Source: Rhizobium rhizogenes
Lineage (GTDB): Bacteria; Pseudomonadota; Alphaproteobacteria; Rhizobiales; Rhizobiaceae
Reading direction: 5' to 3'
DNA: 64,000 bases
Assembly: GCF_002005205.3 (NCBI RefSeq)
Contig: NZ_CP019701.2
Location: 1,178,001-1,242,000, forward strand
Under the pieces are notes generated by a model. The model was given only the letters and a program-made list of their open reading frames with translations. It was not told the DNA's origin and ran no database searches. Both the position numbers and the translations under genes were made by a program. This document shows positions 18,034 to 26,046 of the stretch, in pieces (the stretch's first letter is position 1; each line of letters opens with the position of its first letter).

Positions 18034-18541
18034 GCCTGGAAAGGCTCGATGCGGACGGCGGCAAGCCCATAATTTGCCGCTGTCAAATTGCAGCGCTCCG
18101 GCAGAAAGATAAAAGGCGGGGCACCGTCGAAAGTGCGAATAATTTACGCCAGTGGGATTTTCCGTTTCACGGAATTCAAGGCTAACCAATTGCCTGAAAA
18201 AGAAAAAACCCGCCGAAGCGAGTTTCTTTGGTGCGGTCGAGAAGACTAGTAAAAGCAACCTAAGTATATGATTTTATTATATGTAAATGGTCCAATGCGG
18301 ACGCATTACAGGCATTAGAAAACAACTGGTTAGAGAATGGTGGTCCAACATTTTGATGGGGTTTCCCCAACCTCTTTGAGCCATCCACAGCCACACTTAT
18401 CCACGCATTTTAGCCATTGTGGATAAGCCAGCTTGACTCCTCCCCAAACGAGAACATAATTAGAACATCGCTTGGCACGGCGGCGTGTGCCTATCGGAAA
18501 AATCAGGGACGATTTGAACTCTTGAACCGGAGAATGAGAAC
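18034..18541. other. Host-prophage boundary region
   Basis: About 500 bp without a convincing gene. Base composition shifts here: an AT-rich stretch (about 18255-18300) is followed by DnaA-box-like words, then by the first prophage genes. The left attachment site probably lies here, but it cannot be defined without the right end. No tRNA gene is visible at this junction. Confidence 0.5.
18397..18426. promoter_or_regulatory. Inverted pair of DnaA-box-like sequences
   Basis: TTATCCACG (18397-18405) and TGTGGATAA (18418-18426) face each other 12 bp apart; the second is a perfect consensus DnaA box (TTATCCACA on the minus strand) and the first differs at one base. CCATCCACA at 18381-18389 is a weaker third match. 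An AT-rich stretch lies about 100 bp to the left. DnaA binding is inferred. Confidence 0.55.
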
Positions 18542-18736
18542 GTGCGCCCAGAGAGAAGAGAACCGGAAGCCGATCCGGTGGACCACATCATTGCATGGCA
18601 CGACGGAGACAGCCGCGCTGCCATAGAGACGCTGATGGAAGACATCCAGCATTTGCGGCTGCAGTTGGCCTTGGCTACGGCCGCAATGGGCAAGGGATTT
18701 ACACGAGGCTGGAAGCCGGACGCCGAGCGAAAATAA
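18542..18736 (+). CDS. Hypothetical prophage protein (64 residues)
   Basis: A small, charged, mostly helical protein starting at GTG 18542. It is the first open frame of a plus-strand run that continues with a zinc-ribbon-like gene one base later. No family is recognised. The GTG start and weak ribosome binding site leave the exact start open. Confidence 0.5.
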   Translation: MRPERREPEADPVDHIIAWHDGDSRAAIETLMEDIQHLRLQLALATAAMGKGFTRGWKPDAERK

Positions 18737-18737
18737 A

Positions 18738-19046
18738 ATGCGCCATCGTCGCGGCATCGACCTTACCGGCGGCAGCAACGATAACCTGCCCCCAAAACCC
18801 ACCGGCATTTTTGTTCCCCAGCGCGACCACTCCGCCACCTTGGCCGATCTGCCTCAATGGTATGTTCTCGGCGCTCAATGCTGGCGCTGTAAACGGGTCG
18901 GCATGCTGGACAGGTGGGCGTTGCAACGTCGGTTCGGAAAAGTCCGATCAATCATCTCAATGGAACCGCTGCTGCGGTGTCTCGGTTGCCAGAACCAAGA
19001 GAAAAACAGCTTCGTACTGGCCCGCGCAAAAAGAGATTGGCCATGA
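18738..19046 (+). CDS. Hypothetical protein with two CxxC pairs
   Basis: A 102-residue protein with CWRC at about residues 48-51 and CLGC at about 83-86, spaced as in a zinc ribbon. It overlaps the next coding frame by four bases (ATGA at 19043), suggesting coupled translation with the zinc-ribbon/SRAP frame. Function unknown. Confidence 0.6.
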   Translation: MRHRRGIDLTGGSNDNLPPKPTGIFVPQRDHSATLADLPQWYVLGAQCWRCKRVGMLDRWALQRRFGKVRSIISMEPLLRCLGCQNQEKNSFVLARAKRDWP

Positions 19047-19993
19047 GTTTTAAACCAACTCCCGGCACCTACGGTTATTTGTGGGTAAACTGTTACACCG
19101 TGACGGTCTATTGTGTGCCATGTAACCGCGCGGTCAAAATTGATCTGGAGAAACTGCCGCCGTTGAAAAGCTATCTCAACTGGCGCTGGGCATGCACCCA
19201 TTGCAACAGACCGGGACAGGCGAATTTAAGCCCCGATCATTCGCCGCGCGATTCACCCGCAGCCAAACAACGTGATATTGAGATTGAACGCAGGAAGGAA
19301 GTGTTGGCGTTTCGCCTTGAGGAGAAGCACATGTGCAATCTGTACCGCGTGAAAACAAATCAAGAGTCCATCCGCGATATCGTGGGGATCATGGAGGAGC
19401 GCCTTAACCTGGAGCCTGACGTTGAGGTCTATCCAGACCGACCGGCGCCAGTGGTTCGCAACGGAGAGAAAGGCCGGGAGTTGGTCGGGCTGACGTGGGG
19501 CATGCCGTCGCCGCAGTTCGTCACACAGGGTAAGCCTGATACCGGCGTAACCAACATCCGCAATGTCACCTCCCCGCATTGGCGCCGATGGCTTCGGCCA
19601 GAAAACCGCTGCGTGGTGCCGTGGACCACTTTTTGCGAATGGGAAGACACCAAGCCCCGAAAGACGAAACGCTGGTTTGCGCTGAACGAGGAAGCGCCCC
19701 TCGCCTTCTTCGCCGGCATCTGGACAGACTGGCATGGCGTCCGCGGTTCGATGAAAAACCCGCGCGAGGGCGATCACCAGCTTTTCGGTTTCCTAACGAC
19801 CGCCCCGAACAGCGTCGTGAAGCCGATCCACCCGAAGGCGATGCCGGTTATCCTGACAAACAAGGATGAGGTGGAGCTTTGGCTAACGGCGCCATGGGAA
19901 GTAGCGAAAGAGCTTCAGCGGCCATTGCCTGATGCCGGGCTCGTGTTGTTGCCCGTCGAGGATGAGAAGAAGTCGGCCGATCTATTCGGGTAG
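19043..19993 (+). CDS. Possible long form: zinc-ribbon segment in frame with SRAP domain
   Basis: An ATG at 19043, coupled by four-base overlap to the gene before it, opens a 96-codon segment that runs without a stop into the SRAP gene. The segment has CVPC at about residues 24-27 and CTHC at about 51-54, a plausible zinc ribbon, then a charged linker. Translation from here would bury the catalytic Cys of the SRAP domain at an internal position. Either two proteins are made from one frame, or a zinc-ribbon gene has been fused to SRAP by loss of its stop codon. Confidence 0.45.
   Translation: MSFKPTPGTYGYLWVNCYTVTVYCVPCNRAVKIDLEKLPPLKSYLNWRWACTHCNRPGQANLSPDHSPRDSPAAKQRDIEIERRKEVLAFRLEEKHMCNLYRVKTNQESIRDIVGIMEERLNLEPDVEVYPDRPAPVVRNGEKGRELVGLTWGMPSPQFVTQGKPDTGVTNIRNVTSPHWRRWLRPENRCVVPWTTFCEWEDTKPRKTKRWFALNEEAPLAFFAGIWTDWHGVRGSMKNPREGDHQLFGFLTTAPNSVVKPIHPKAMPVILTNKDEVELWLTAPWEVAKELQRPLPDAGLVLLPVEDEKKSADLFG
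19331..19993 (+). CDS. SRAP domain protein (HMCES/YedK-like), abasic-site sensor
   Basis: A 220-residue SOS response-associated peptidase (SRAP) protein. The family crosslinks to abasic sites in single-stranded DNA through Cys2, exposed after Met removal. Here the protein begins MCNLYRV, with catalytic Cys2; the conserved Asn is replaced by Asp or lies nearby in VYPDRPAPVV, Glu is in FCEWED and His in IHPKAMPVIL. ATG 19331 is preceded by GAGGAGAAG, which supports this start over the longer in-frame reading. Prophages often carry such genes, perhaps to protect replication intermediates. Confidence 0.88.
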   Translation: MCNLYRVKTNQESIRDIVGIMEERLNLEPDVEVYPDRPAPVVRNGEKGRELVGLTWGMPSPQFVTQGKPDTGVTNIRNVTSPHWRRWLRPENRCVVPWTTFCEWEDTKPRKTKRWFALNEEAPLAFFAGIWTDWHGVRGSMKNPREGDHQLFGFLTTAPNSVVKPIHPKAMPVILTNKDEVELWLTAPWEVAKELQRPLPDAGLVLLPVEDEKKSADLFG

Positions 19994-20003
19994 GAGATGG
20001 CAG

Positions 20004-20420
20004 ATGCTTATAAAGCCAGAAGCCCTAAAGGCGCGTGGCATCCTCATCATTAGGAAGCAAGCCGACGGCGATTACATGGATCTGGATGAAGTGGCTCTAT
20101 CGAACATTGATGACCGGCTGATTGATGCCATCAAAACCAAACCCGGGTTCCTTGAGGTTTACGCCTACGCTGGTCCTGAAAGGTTCTGGAGCGATGACAA
20201 CCGAACATCAGGCGCCACAATGCAAATGATGTTCAGCGATGCGTTAAAGCTTGCTGCTGTTCTTTACATCGATCCGGCATTATCAGGCCCTCTCATTTCA
20301 TGGGTGAAGGCTGATTCTCCAGCTGATGCCCTCCACGAATGGACGAAGGAAATGCATGCCCGTGGCCCTTCCCCGGTTGCCGCCTTCGACCCACCGAGAA
20401 CACCGCATAAAGGCCATTGA
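20004..20420 (+). CDS. Hypothetical prophage protein (138 residues)
   Basis: A soluble protein starting at ATG 20004 behind AGGAGATGG, 10 bases after the SRAP gene and probably in the same transcript. The middle part (EVYAYAGPERFWSDDNRT) and a helical C-terminal half are visible, but no family is recognised. Confidence 0.7.
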   Translation: MLIKPEALKARGILIIRKQADGDYMDLDEVALSNIDDRLIDAIKTKPGFLEVYAYAGPERFWSDDNRTSGATMQMMFSDALKLAAVLYIDPALSGPLISWVKADSPADALHEWTKEMHARGPSPVAAFDPPRTPHKGH

Positions 20421-20423
20421 AGA

Positions 20424-20606
20424 ATGAGCGACCAAAACAACAAAGTCGGAGACGGCGTCCACGAGAATCACTATTGCGAGCATCCCGGGTGTAAGGCTTG
20501 GGGCGGGTTTGGATTCAGTCGGTCGAAGGCTGAGAAGTCAACATGGCATTGCTGGGAACATTATCCGCACCGGGATATGTTCAAGGAACCCGCATCCCAC
20601 CGTTGA
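20424..20606 (+). CDS. Hypothetical small Cys/His-rich protein
   Basis: A 60-residue protein with Cys and His spaced as CEHPGC and CWEHYPH, which could bind one zinc ion. It follows the previous gene by three bases. Its last 26 bases overlap the end of the convergent minus-strand coiled-coil gene. Function unknown. Confidence 0.65.
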   Translation: MSDQNNKVGDGVHENHYCEHPGCKAWGGFGFSRSKAEKSTWHCWEHYPHRDMFKEPASHR

Positions 20607-20874
20607 TGACGAAGGCAATAAAGGCCGCCCCTATCCCGGTGATGACCAACCACATCAGCTTTGAGAGAATGCCGCTGATTTTCTCGATCTTCTTGTCGAG
20701 GTCGTTGAACCTGTTGTCCACGTGTTTCCATCTTTCATCAGCTCGGGCATCGGCAATCTCCACCTGGCGCTGCCATTTTTCAATAGCATCCAAGCGCGCC
20801 TGCATGGCCGTAATGCCATGCTCCACGCTCACAACTCTGGTGCGCAGATCGCTATCTTCTGTCGTGGGTGTCAT
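20581..20874 (-). CDS. Coiled-coil protein with C-terminal membrane helix, XhlA-like
   Basis: A 97-residue protein with a long amphipathic coiled coil (about residues 10-70) and a C-terminal membrane helix (about 75-93). The layout resembles XhlA/hemolysin-type proteins that cooperate with phage holins. ATG 20874 is chosen over an earlier in-frame ATG that adds 12 atypical residues. It is near the lysis genes but separated from them by a plus-strand gene. Confidence 0.65.
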   Translation of the reverse strand: MTPTTEDSDLRTRVVSVEHGITAMQARLDAIEKWQRQVEIADARADERWKHVDNRFNDLDKKIEKISGILSKLMWLVITGIGAAFIAFVINGGMRVP

Positions 20875-21008
20875 TGTCCGCCCTTGCGATGCGAGTAAAG
20901 AAAAGCCCACAAAGGGCCGATCAATCGATAGTTAATCATTGTGGAACGAAGTTCTCGACGTACTCATCCGCATTTGCTTGAACTCTCTGAAACAAGCACG
21001 GAGTCATC

Positions 21009-21551
21009 GTGGAAGACTTTATAAATGCAATTGAAGACGCAATTCGCCAAGAAAACTGGCTCGCCGCATTATCGCTCTCGCTGTTGATGCCAGATATCTG
21101 TGGCCGCATCGACGAACCTTCGAACAAGAACTCAGGAGACAGATACGCCAAATGGTTCGATGCCTGGTTCAAAATCGAAAAAACCAACCACACATTGGCA
21201 GGTGAAGATTGTTACGCACTCAGGTGCGCGATCACCCACGAGGGTCGAGCCAATACTTCTGACCAGAAGGCCAAGGTGGCAATAGAGACGTACCACTTCG
21301 TAAAGCCACCAACTGATGATTCAGATCCGCACATAACTGAGATCATGAATATTCTATATATCCCGGTCGATCTCTTCGCTAAGGCGATGTGCGAGGCAAT
21401 AAAGCAGTGGCTACCGACCAAGGCGAACCAAACCGAAGCCCAAAAAAATCTGCGTGAACTTATACGAATTCACGAGCCGGCGGCGACAGTTGCGGCAGGG
21501 GCGATGACATATCCTTCTTTTGGTGTCTCCGGGACGATGGAAGTTGGATGA
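21009..21551 (+). CDS. HEPN-like hypothetical protein (accessory gene)
   Basis: A 180-residue protein starting at GTG 21009 and lying on the plus strand between minus-strand lysis genes. Residues 70-79 (ALRCAITHEG) contain an R-x4-H motif, the catalytic pattern of HEPN ribonucleases, in a helix-rich context. Such proteins occur in abortive-infection and toxin systems; here assignment is by motif only. The gene is lower in GC than its neighbours, fitting late acquisition. Confidence 0.6.
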   Translation: MEDFINAIEDAIRQENWLAALSLSLLMPDICGRIDEPSNKNSGDRYAKWFDAWFKIEKTNHTLAGEDCYALRCAITHEGRANTSDQKAKVAIETYHFVKPPTDDSDPHITEIMNILYIPVDLFAKAMCEAIKQWLPTKANQTEAQKNLRELIRIHEPAATVAAGAMTYPSFGVSGTMEVG

Positions 21552-21603
21552 GCTATCCAAAAGCACTGATACCGTTGTCTCTCCTCGACACGTCAATGAC
21601 GTC

Positions 21604-21822
21604 CTATTTCCGGCAGGCAGCATCAGCCGCACACTGGCGATTGTTCGAATTAATGGCGGGACCGGCCGTCTCATCCTGAGATGCCAGGCGCGCCGCCTGC
21701 GGGTCCGAAAACCTGATGAAGCTGTAACCAGCCCCATTAGTCGCAGGCGCTGTCTGGCAAGCCGCTATCGCGCATGAACACGAGGCAACGGCCACGATCC
21801 GTAAGATTGCGGAAAGACGCAT
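21604..21822 (-). CDS. Rz1-like outer-membrane spanin lipoprotein
   Basis: A 72-residue lipoprotein with a signal peptide and a lipobox ending at Cys22 (AIAAC). It starts inside the Rz-like gene in another frame, the classical nested Rz/Rz1 arrangement, and extends 130 bases beyond it. Spanins fuse inner and outer membranes at the last step of lysis. Identification rests on the lipobox and the overlap. Confidence 0.7.
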   Translation of the reverse strand: MRLSAILRIVAVASCSCAIAACQTAPATNGAGYSFIRFSDPQAARLASQDETAGPAINSNNRQCAADAACRK

Positions 21823-21991
21823 TGTTTTTCTCCAGATTGTTGATGCGGTCGAGCGCTTCCTTGGCGGCCTCGATCTGGGTGGCAGACCTGCCCTCGCGCT
21901 TGCCGATCTGAAACGACGCGATGGAAAGAACTGCGGCGCCAGCAATGGTCACCGCTGCGATCTTGAGCCAGTTCGGAATAAGCGCCCACAT
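21737..21991 (-). CDS. Rz-like inner-membrane spanin
   Basis: An 84-residue protein with an N-terminal membrane helix (about 8-26) and a periplasmic helical domain, as in Rz-type spanins. The start at 21991 overlaps the endolysin stop by one base. The Rz1-like gene begins within it in another reading frame. Confidence 0.72.
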   Translation of the reverse strand: MWALIPNWLKIAAVTIAGAAVLSIASFQIGKREGRSATQIEAAKEALDRINNLEKNNASFRNLTDRGRCLVFMRDSGLPDSACD

Positions 21992-22809
21992 CAGGCCGCC
22001 CTCACGCGCTTGACCAGATAAATGAAGCCGAGGATGCCTCCGCCAATCATCAGCGCGGCAAGCGCCCACTGCACCGGGCCCGATCCCGCGAAGATGGCGC
22101 CGGCCGCCGACAGGAAACCGCCGAGCGGTCCCCATGCCTCAGGCTTCTTGATGACCTCGATGATGCCTGTGTCGCGAACATCGGCTTTCGCCTGACCTTC
22201 TTCTGGGACATTGACCTCTTTGACCATATCAGCGCTGAGCGTAGCCAGACGGAGGGCGTTACCGACGACGCCGAGCTGATCCGCCCACTGACCTTTCGGA
22301 TCCTTACCAGTCACCCGGATCGTCCAGCCACGGCCATTGACAGGGAAGCCGGTCTTGGCGTTCGTGAGGCTACGCAGATAGGCCATGCGCTCGTCACAAT
22401 AGTCGCGGATGAGTTTTGAGATGCCGCCATGATAGGATTTGACGGCAGCCACAGTCTGCTCTCCGACAACGCCATCTTCTCGCACACCAAGGACGCGTTG
22501 AAGGCGACGCACTGCGGTTGCCGGGCCAGAATTCACGCCGAAATCGAACGCTGCGTAATCGAGGCCCTTTGGCAGCAAGTCGCCGCCGCTCTGCACCCAA
22601 TACGATCGGCGATAGATTTCGGTGGCCTCTTCCCTCGTCATTGCCTTGACCTGTTCGGCCGTGACGGAAGCAACGCCGCGATGTGCAGCGAGTGTCTTAT
22701 GGGTAATGCCATATTTGGTCGGGCCGCCCCGATCCGTCTTGGCATTCACGTAGCCGCCCTCGTGACCAAACATAAGGTCGAGAGCGACGGGAAGTGTTTC
22801 CCGAGCCAT
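21991..22809 (-). CDS. Endolysin, glycosyl hydrolase family 108, with C-terminal membrane segments
   Basis: A 272-residue lysozyme-like endolysin. The N-terminal GH108 domain has the catalytic EGGYVN (Glu17) and DRGGPTKYGIT, and a peptidoglycan-binding domain of type 3 follows with the LQRVLGVREDGVVG segment (about 100-120). The last 50 residues carry two hydrophobic stretches (about 222-240 and 247-266), so the enzyme may be membrane-tethered or carry a holin-like tail. It opens the lysis cassette endolysin-Rz/Rz1. Confidence 0.92.
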   Translation of the reverse strand: MARETLPVALDLMFGHEGGYVNAKTDRGGPTKYGITHKTLAAHRGVASVTAEQVKAMTREEATEIYRRSYWVQSGGDLLPKGLDYAAFDFGVNSGPATAVRRLQRVLGVREDGVVGEQTVAAVKSYHGGISKLIRDYCDERMAYLRSLTNAKTGFPVNGRGWTIRVTGKDPKGQWADQLGVVGNALRLATLSADMVKEVNVPEEGQAKADVRDTGIIEVIKKPEAWGPLGGFLSAAGAIFAGSGPVQWALAALMIGGGILGFIYLVKRVRAA

Positions 22810-22906
22810 AGTGTTCTCCTGATTGTGGGCGATTTCTTAAGGTTGCCGGTCCTGCCCAGCGGCGTTAGCCTTGAATAGTCGTGCTCTGTGGACGGTAGCG
22901 CGGCGC

Positions 22907-22945
22907 AGAGGCCTGACATTTGTGGTAGGGTGTCGGGCCTCTTTC
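22907..22945 (+). terminator. Hairpin with GAGGCC arms, first copy
   Basis: AGAGGCCTGACA pairs with TGTCGGGCCTCT (one T-G pair) around a 12-base loop, followed by TTTCG. Its arms are nearly the same as those of a stronger terminator 115 bp to the right. It lies between the endolysin and a divergent plus-strand gene. Confidence 0.5.
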
Positions 22946-23022
22946 GCTGTCCCTAGCTTGACGATCTGCAAATTCTGACAGATTGTCTACGGGCTGTGGG
23001 TGTTCCAAATCTTCTTCAGCAT

Positions 23023-23067
23023 AGAGGCCCGCTGCGATTCCTATTTCGCCGGGCCTCTTTTGTTTTT
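23023..23067 (+). terminator. Strong rho-independent terminator, second GAGGCC hairpin
   Basis: Stem AGAGGCCCG / CGGGCCTCT (9 bp) with an 18-base loop is followed by TTTGTTTTT. It terminates plus-strand transcription before the methyltransferase-like gene, so that gene needs its own promoter, or a short RNA is made here. Confidence 0.75.
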
Positions 23068-23188
23068 GTCACGATTGCGGGTGATTTTAGAATTGCCGGC
23101 GATGGCCGGAACATTTTCAAGTTGCAGGTATTACCATTTTCATGGAGCGATTGTGGGTATCCCAATCACGCTACACGAGGAGGGAATA

Positions 23189-23953
23189 ATGGACTGGCTG
23201 CGACGGCTTACTGGCAAATCCAAATCAAAGGTGACTTGGCACGACAGGGCGACTTTTTCAGTCGGCGGCCATCGCATCACGATGGATTACGAGTATGGCG
23301 GCAGCAAACGGAAGTCGCAGCAGTCCGATTTCACAATGATGAAATCTCGCTCATTCCTTGACCAATACCTCGTCCACGAGGGTGAGGACTTTAAGCGGAT
23401 TCTCGAACTCGGCGTTTACCAGGGAGGCTCGTTCGTCTTTCTGAACGAGGTCTTCAAACCCAGGAAGATTGCCGCGGTCGAACTGTCGGAGGTTCCGATC
23501 CCCGCGCTCAACACGTACATTGAAGCTCGACAGGGCCGTGCCAAACTATATTACGGGACGTCTCAGGACGATGAGGCAAAGCTTGCCGAGATTGTGGAAA
23601 CTGACTTTGGCGGCGAACTGGATCTGGTTGTTGACGATGCCTCGCACTTTTATGATCAGACCAAGGCGAGCTTCAGGACGCTTTTCCCGAAACTGCGGCC
23701 CGGTGGGCTGTATATTATTGAGGATTGGAGCTGGAGCTTTTTCGATAGTTACCAAGCGCCAGACCATCCGTGGGCAGAACATGGATCACTGGCCAATCTC
23801 GCGATTGACTTGATGGAAGAGATGGCTCTTAGCACCTCAATGGAAAGCTTTGAGGTGTCGCCACACATGATTAAGGTTCGACGTTCGAAAAAGCCATCCA
23901 TCGCCGTTTTCCAAAAATCATCGAGGCGTGGCCGCGAATACTCAGTTATTTAA
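23189..23953 (+). CDS. Class I SAM-dependent methyltransferase-like protein (accessory gene)
   Basis: A 254-residue protein with a class I methyltransferase fold: motif I ILELGVYQGGS at about residues 70-80, and the VDDASHFYDQT region in the position of motif IV. It resembles the CmcI/rhamnosyl O-methyltransferase-like group. ATG 23189 follows AGGAGGGAATA. The gene is on the plus strand inside the minus-strand late operon, with its own terminator upstream, so it is a likely lysogenic-conversion gene; it might modify surface sugars. Confidence 0.75.
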   Translation: MDWLRRLTGKSKSKVTWHDRATFSVGGHRITMDYEYGGSKRKSQQSDFTMMKSRSFLDQYLVHEGEDFKRILELGVYQGGSFVFLNEVFKPRKIAAVELSEVPIPALNTYIEARQGRAKLYYGTSQDDEAKLAEIVETDFGGELDLVVDDASHFYDQTKASFRTLFPKLRPGGLYIIEDWSWSFFDSYQAPDHPWAEHGSLANLAIDLMEEMALSTSMESFEVSPHMIKVRRSKKPSIAVFQKSSRRGREYSVI

Positions 23954-23958
23954 CGCCG

Positions 23959-24456
23959 TCACGGCGCGACAGCGGAAGGCGCCAGAATTTCCCCCGCACG
24001 CTCCGCACCGAAGAGCGTCGTGGCGATCTGCTGAAGGAGCGGCCACAGTTCATGGTTGCTCCGGTAAGAGCCGGCGCTTTCGAAGATTCGACGGATGCGG
24101 AAAGGCTGCTGCTCCATTTCCGCGCCGACCTGATTGGCCTCGGCGTCCGTCATGCGAGACCAGAGATCAACGCTGTAAACGACCGTGGCCGGCTCAGGGG
24201 CGACCGGGGGCGCGTATTCAACCACTTCCCCATCAACCCACTTTCGAAAACCAGCGTTATCGACAAATTCTTTCCACTGCTCATCAGTGATGATTGTCGC
24301 ATCTGCCGGGACGGTGGCGCCGTGCAAACTGCTGCAATAGAACGCCGTCGGGAAGCCATCGGCGTCGAAAACGCCATAATAAACATTGGCGACGAATTCT
24401 TCGCCGTCATTGTTGTGCTCGAATTCTGCATCGATCAGTTCTTGGAAACCTGACAT
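23959..24456 (-). CDS. Hypothetical protein downstream of the tail fibre, probable fibre-associated protein
   Basis: A 165-residue protein three bases after the tail-fibre gene. It has an N-terminal beta-rich half and a helical C-terminal half ending in ATTLFGAERAGEILAP. Its place suggests a tail-fibre assembly or accessory role, but no family is certain. The 3' end is convergent with the methyltransferase-like gene. Confidence 0.65.
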   Translation of the reverse strand: MSGFQELIDAEFEHNNDGEEFVANVYYGVFDADGFPTAFYCSSLHGATVPADATIITDEQWKEFVDNAGFRKWVDGEVVEYAPPVAPEPATVVYSVDLWSRMTDAEANQVGAEMEQQPFRIRRIFESAGSYRSNHELWPLLQQIATTLFGAERAGEILAPSAVAP

Positions 24457-24459
24457 TTC

Positions 24460-26046
24460 TTATCTCCCAATCGCGATAAAGTTTGCAGGAACACCACCGG
24501 CGCCAACGCTTCCACCAACAACAAACCGTCCGTTCAGAACGAAGTTCGTCAGTGTCTTCGAGCTTACGTGTGTGGTGTAAAGCTCTGCTGCTGTAGTGTT
24601 CGATATTTCGGTTCCAAGGGTGACACCGTAGCATGCGTTTGGAAACGCCATCGGGAAAGCAATTGTTGCTGTTCCGCTACCTGCCGATCCTTGCCCCCAT
24701 TGGATAATCAATCCATTAGGGAGCTTCACCCATCCATTTGCTGAAAGCAGTTGATCTGCCCCCATGGTGGCAAACATTGCAGCGCCATTGGCGTCATCAA
24801 TGACAGTTCTGGCGAATGCGGAGAGCGTCGTAAGGGCTGCGGCGGTCCCGCTTGTGAAATACGGAAGCTGGTTTGCGGCAGGCGTTAACGCCAGCAATGC
24901 CCTAGATGCGGCAGTTGAGGCATCTTCCGTTCGTTCCCACGCATTCCAGGCCGGGCCAGATGACCCGTAGCGTTTGTAAACCACACCGTTGTTAAGCCTC
25001 AGTGTGTGAATATACAGATTGTTGTATGATCGAGCCTGAACCTTAAGGACGCCAACATAGTTAGCTGCCGCCGCTCCATTCGGGCCGTTCGTCCACGAAC
25101 CTGCGATGGTATATTCGCCCGGGTAAGTCACGGTATCGAAATCGCCATTGGCCATACCGACGCCGGCTGCGGCAGGTTCCGGAGCCACGCCACCGGCTAC
25201 AGGGCCAAGGTTGGCAAGAGCCTCAAGCGTGGTCAGGGCCTTTGTCAGATACCCCGATGTACCATTAAATCCGACAAGGGCGTTGTTGGCGACAGCAGCG
25301 CCGGGGCCGGATAGATCGCCGTCAAATCTCTTCCAAGCTAGCCAGCTTCCTGCTCGACGCCGGTAATATGCCGTATCAGCATTATTTGGCCAGAAAATTT
25401 GTCGCAACGTACCATTATCATACGGAACGTTGAACAGTACGCCCGCAGTTGCCACGGGAATATTCAGAATAGAACTTGTCACCTGAACGACGCCAAACCT
25501 GCGGAAGTTATCCGCATCTGTTGGTCTTGTTGCCGTTCCGGGGAACGATGAAATTTCCGATGGAAGGGACGTATCAGGGATTATTCCAAGGACGCCATAA
25601 GCCGCCGAGCTATTCAGCGAAGCAAGCAGGGACTTGCCGGTCGCCCCCATATCAGCGAGCGCGGCCGATCCAACCTCATCAATCGTCAGCGCCTTACTTG
25701 GCGTGGATGGCAGCTGCGACAGCCCATAGAGCACGCCAGAACTCAAAGAGCCGAGCATCCGGCGCAGGGCTTCCACGGCGATGACGTCGGGACTCGTCAG
25801 TTCAATCCGGTACGCCGCATTGGTCTGTGCCGGGCCAGGCCAGTTGTCCTCAAGGGTCAACTGCGTGTTGCTGTCGACCGAAGCGATAATTATCGGGCGG
25901 CCGACATGAATGCCAAACTTATCACCGGCCTTGATCGCCGTAAGCCCGCCGACCGTGGACAGCCAGTTTGTGCCGGTCCCGGTTACAGTCTTCGAATTCG
26001 CAGCAACGGTGGCCGTGCCGGTGTTGTAATAAGCAACGCCTGCCAT
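24460..26046 (-). CDS. Tail fibre protein
   Basis: A 528-residue Ala/Gly/Thr-rich fibre. The N-terminal 90 residues (GTATVAANSKTVTGTGTNW) form the attachment domain found at the start of many fibres; the middle holds repeated beta modules including a pyocin-knob-like stretch (NGPNGAAAANYVGVLKVQ and WNAWER at about 315-370); the C-terminus has GWVKLPNGLIIQWGQG, the start of a gp53-like receptor-binding domain. It probably determines host range. Confidence 0.88.
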   Translation of the reverse strand: MAGVAYYNTGTATVAANSKTVTGTGTNWLSTVGGLTAIKAGDKFGIHVGRPIIIASVDSNTQLTLEDNWPGPAQTNAAYRIELTSPDVIAVEALRRMLGSLSSGVLYGLSQLPSTPSKALTIDEVGSAALADMGATGKSLLASLNSSAAYGVLGIIPDTSLPSEISSFPGTATRPTDADNFRRFGVVQVTSSILNIPVATAGVLFNVPYDNGTLRQIFWPNNADTAYYRRRAGSWLAWKRFDGDLSGPGAAVANNALVGFNGTSGYLTKALTTLEALANLGPVAGGVAPEPAAAGVGMANGDFDTVTYPGEYTIAGSWTNGPNGAAAANYVGVLKVQARSYNNLYIHTLRLNNGVVYKRYGSSGPAWNAWERTEDASTAASRALLALTPAANQLPYFTSGTAAALTTLSAFARTVIDDANGAAMFATMGADQLLSANGWVKLPNGLIIQWGQGSAGSGTATIAFPMAFPNACYGVTLGTEISNTTAAELYTTHVSSKTLTNFVLNGRFVVGGSVGAGGVPANFIAIGR

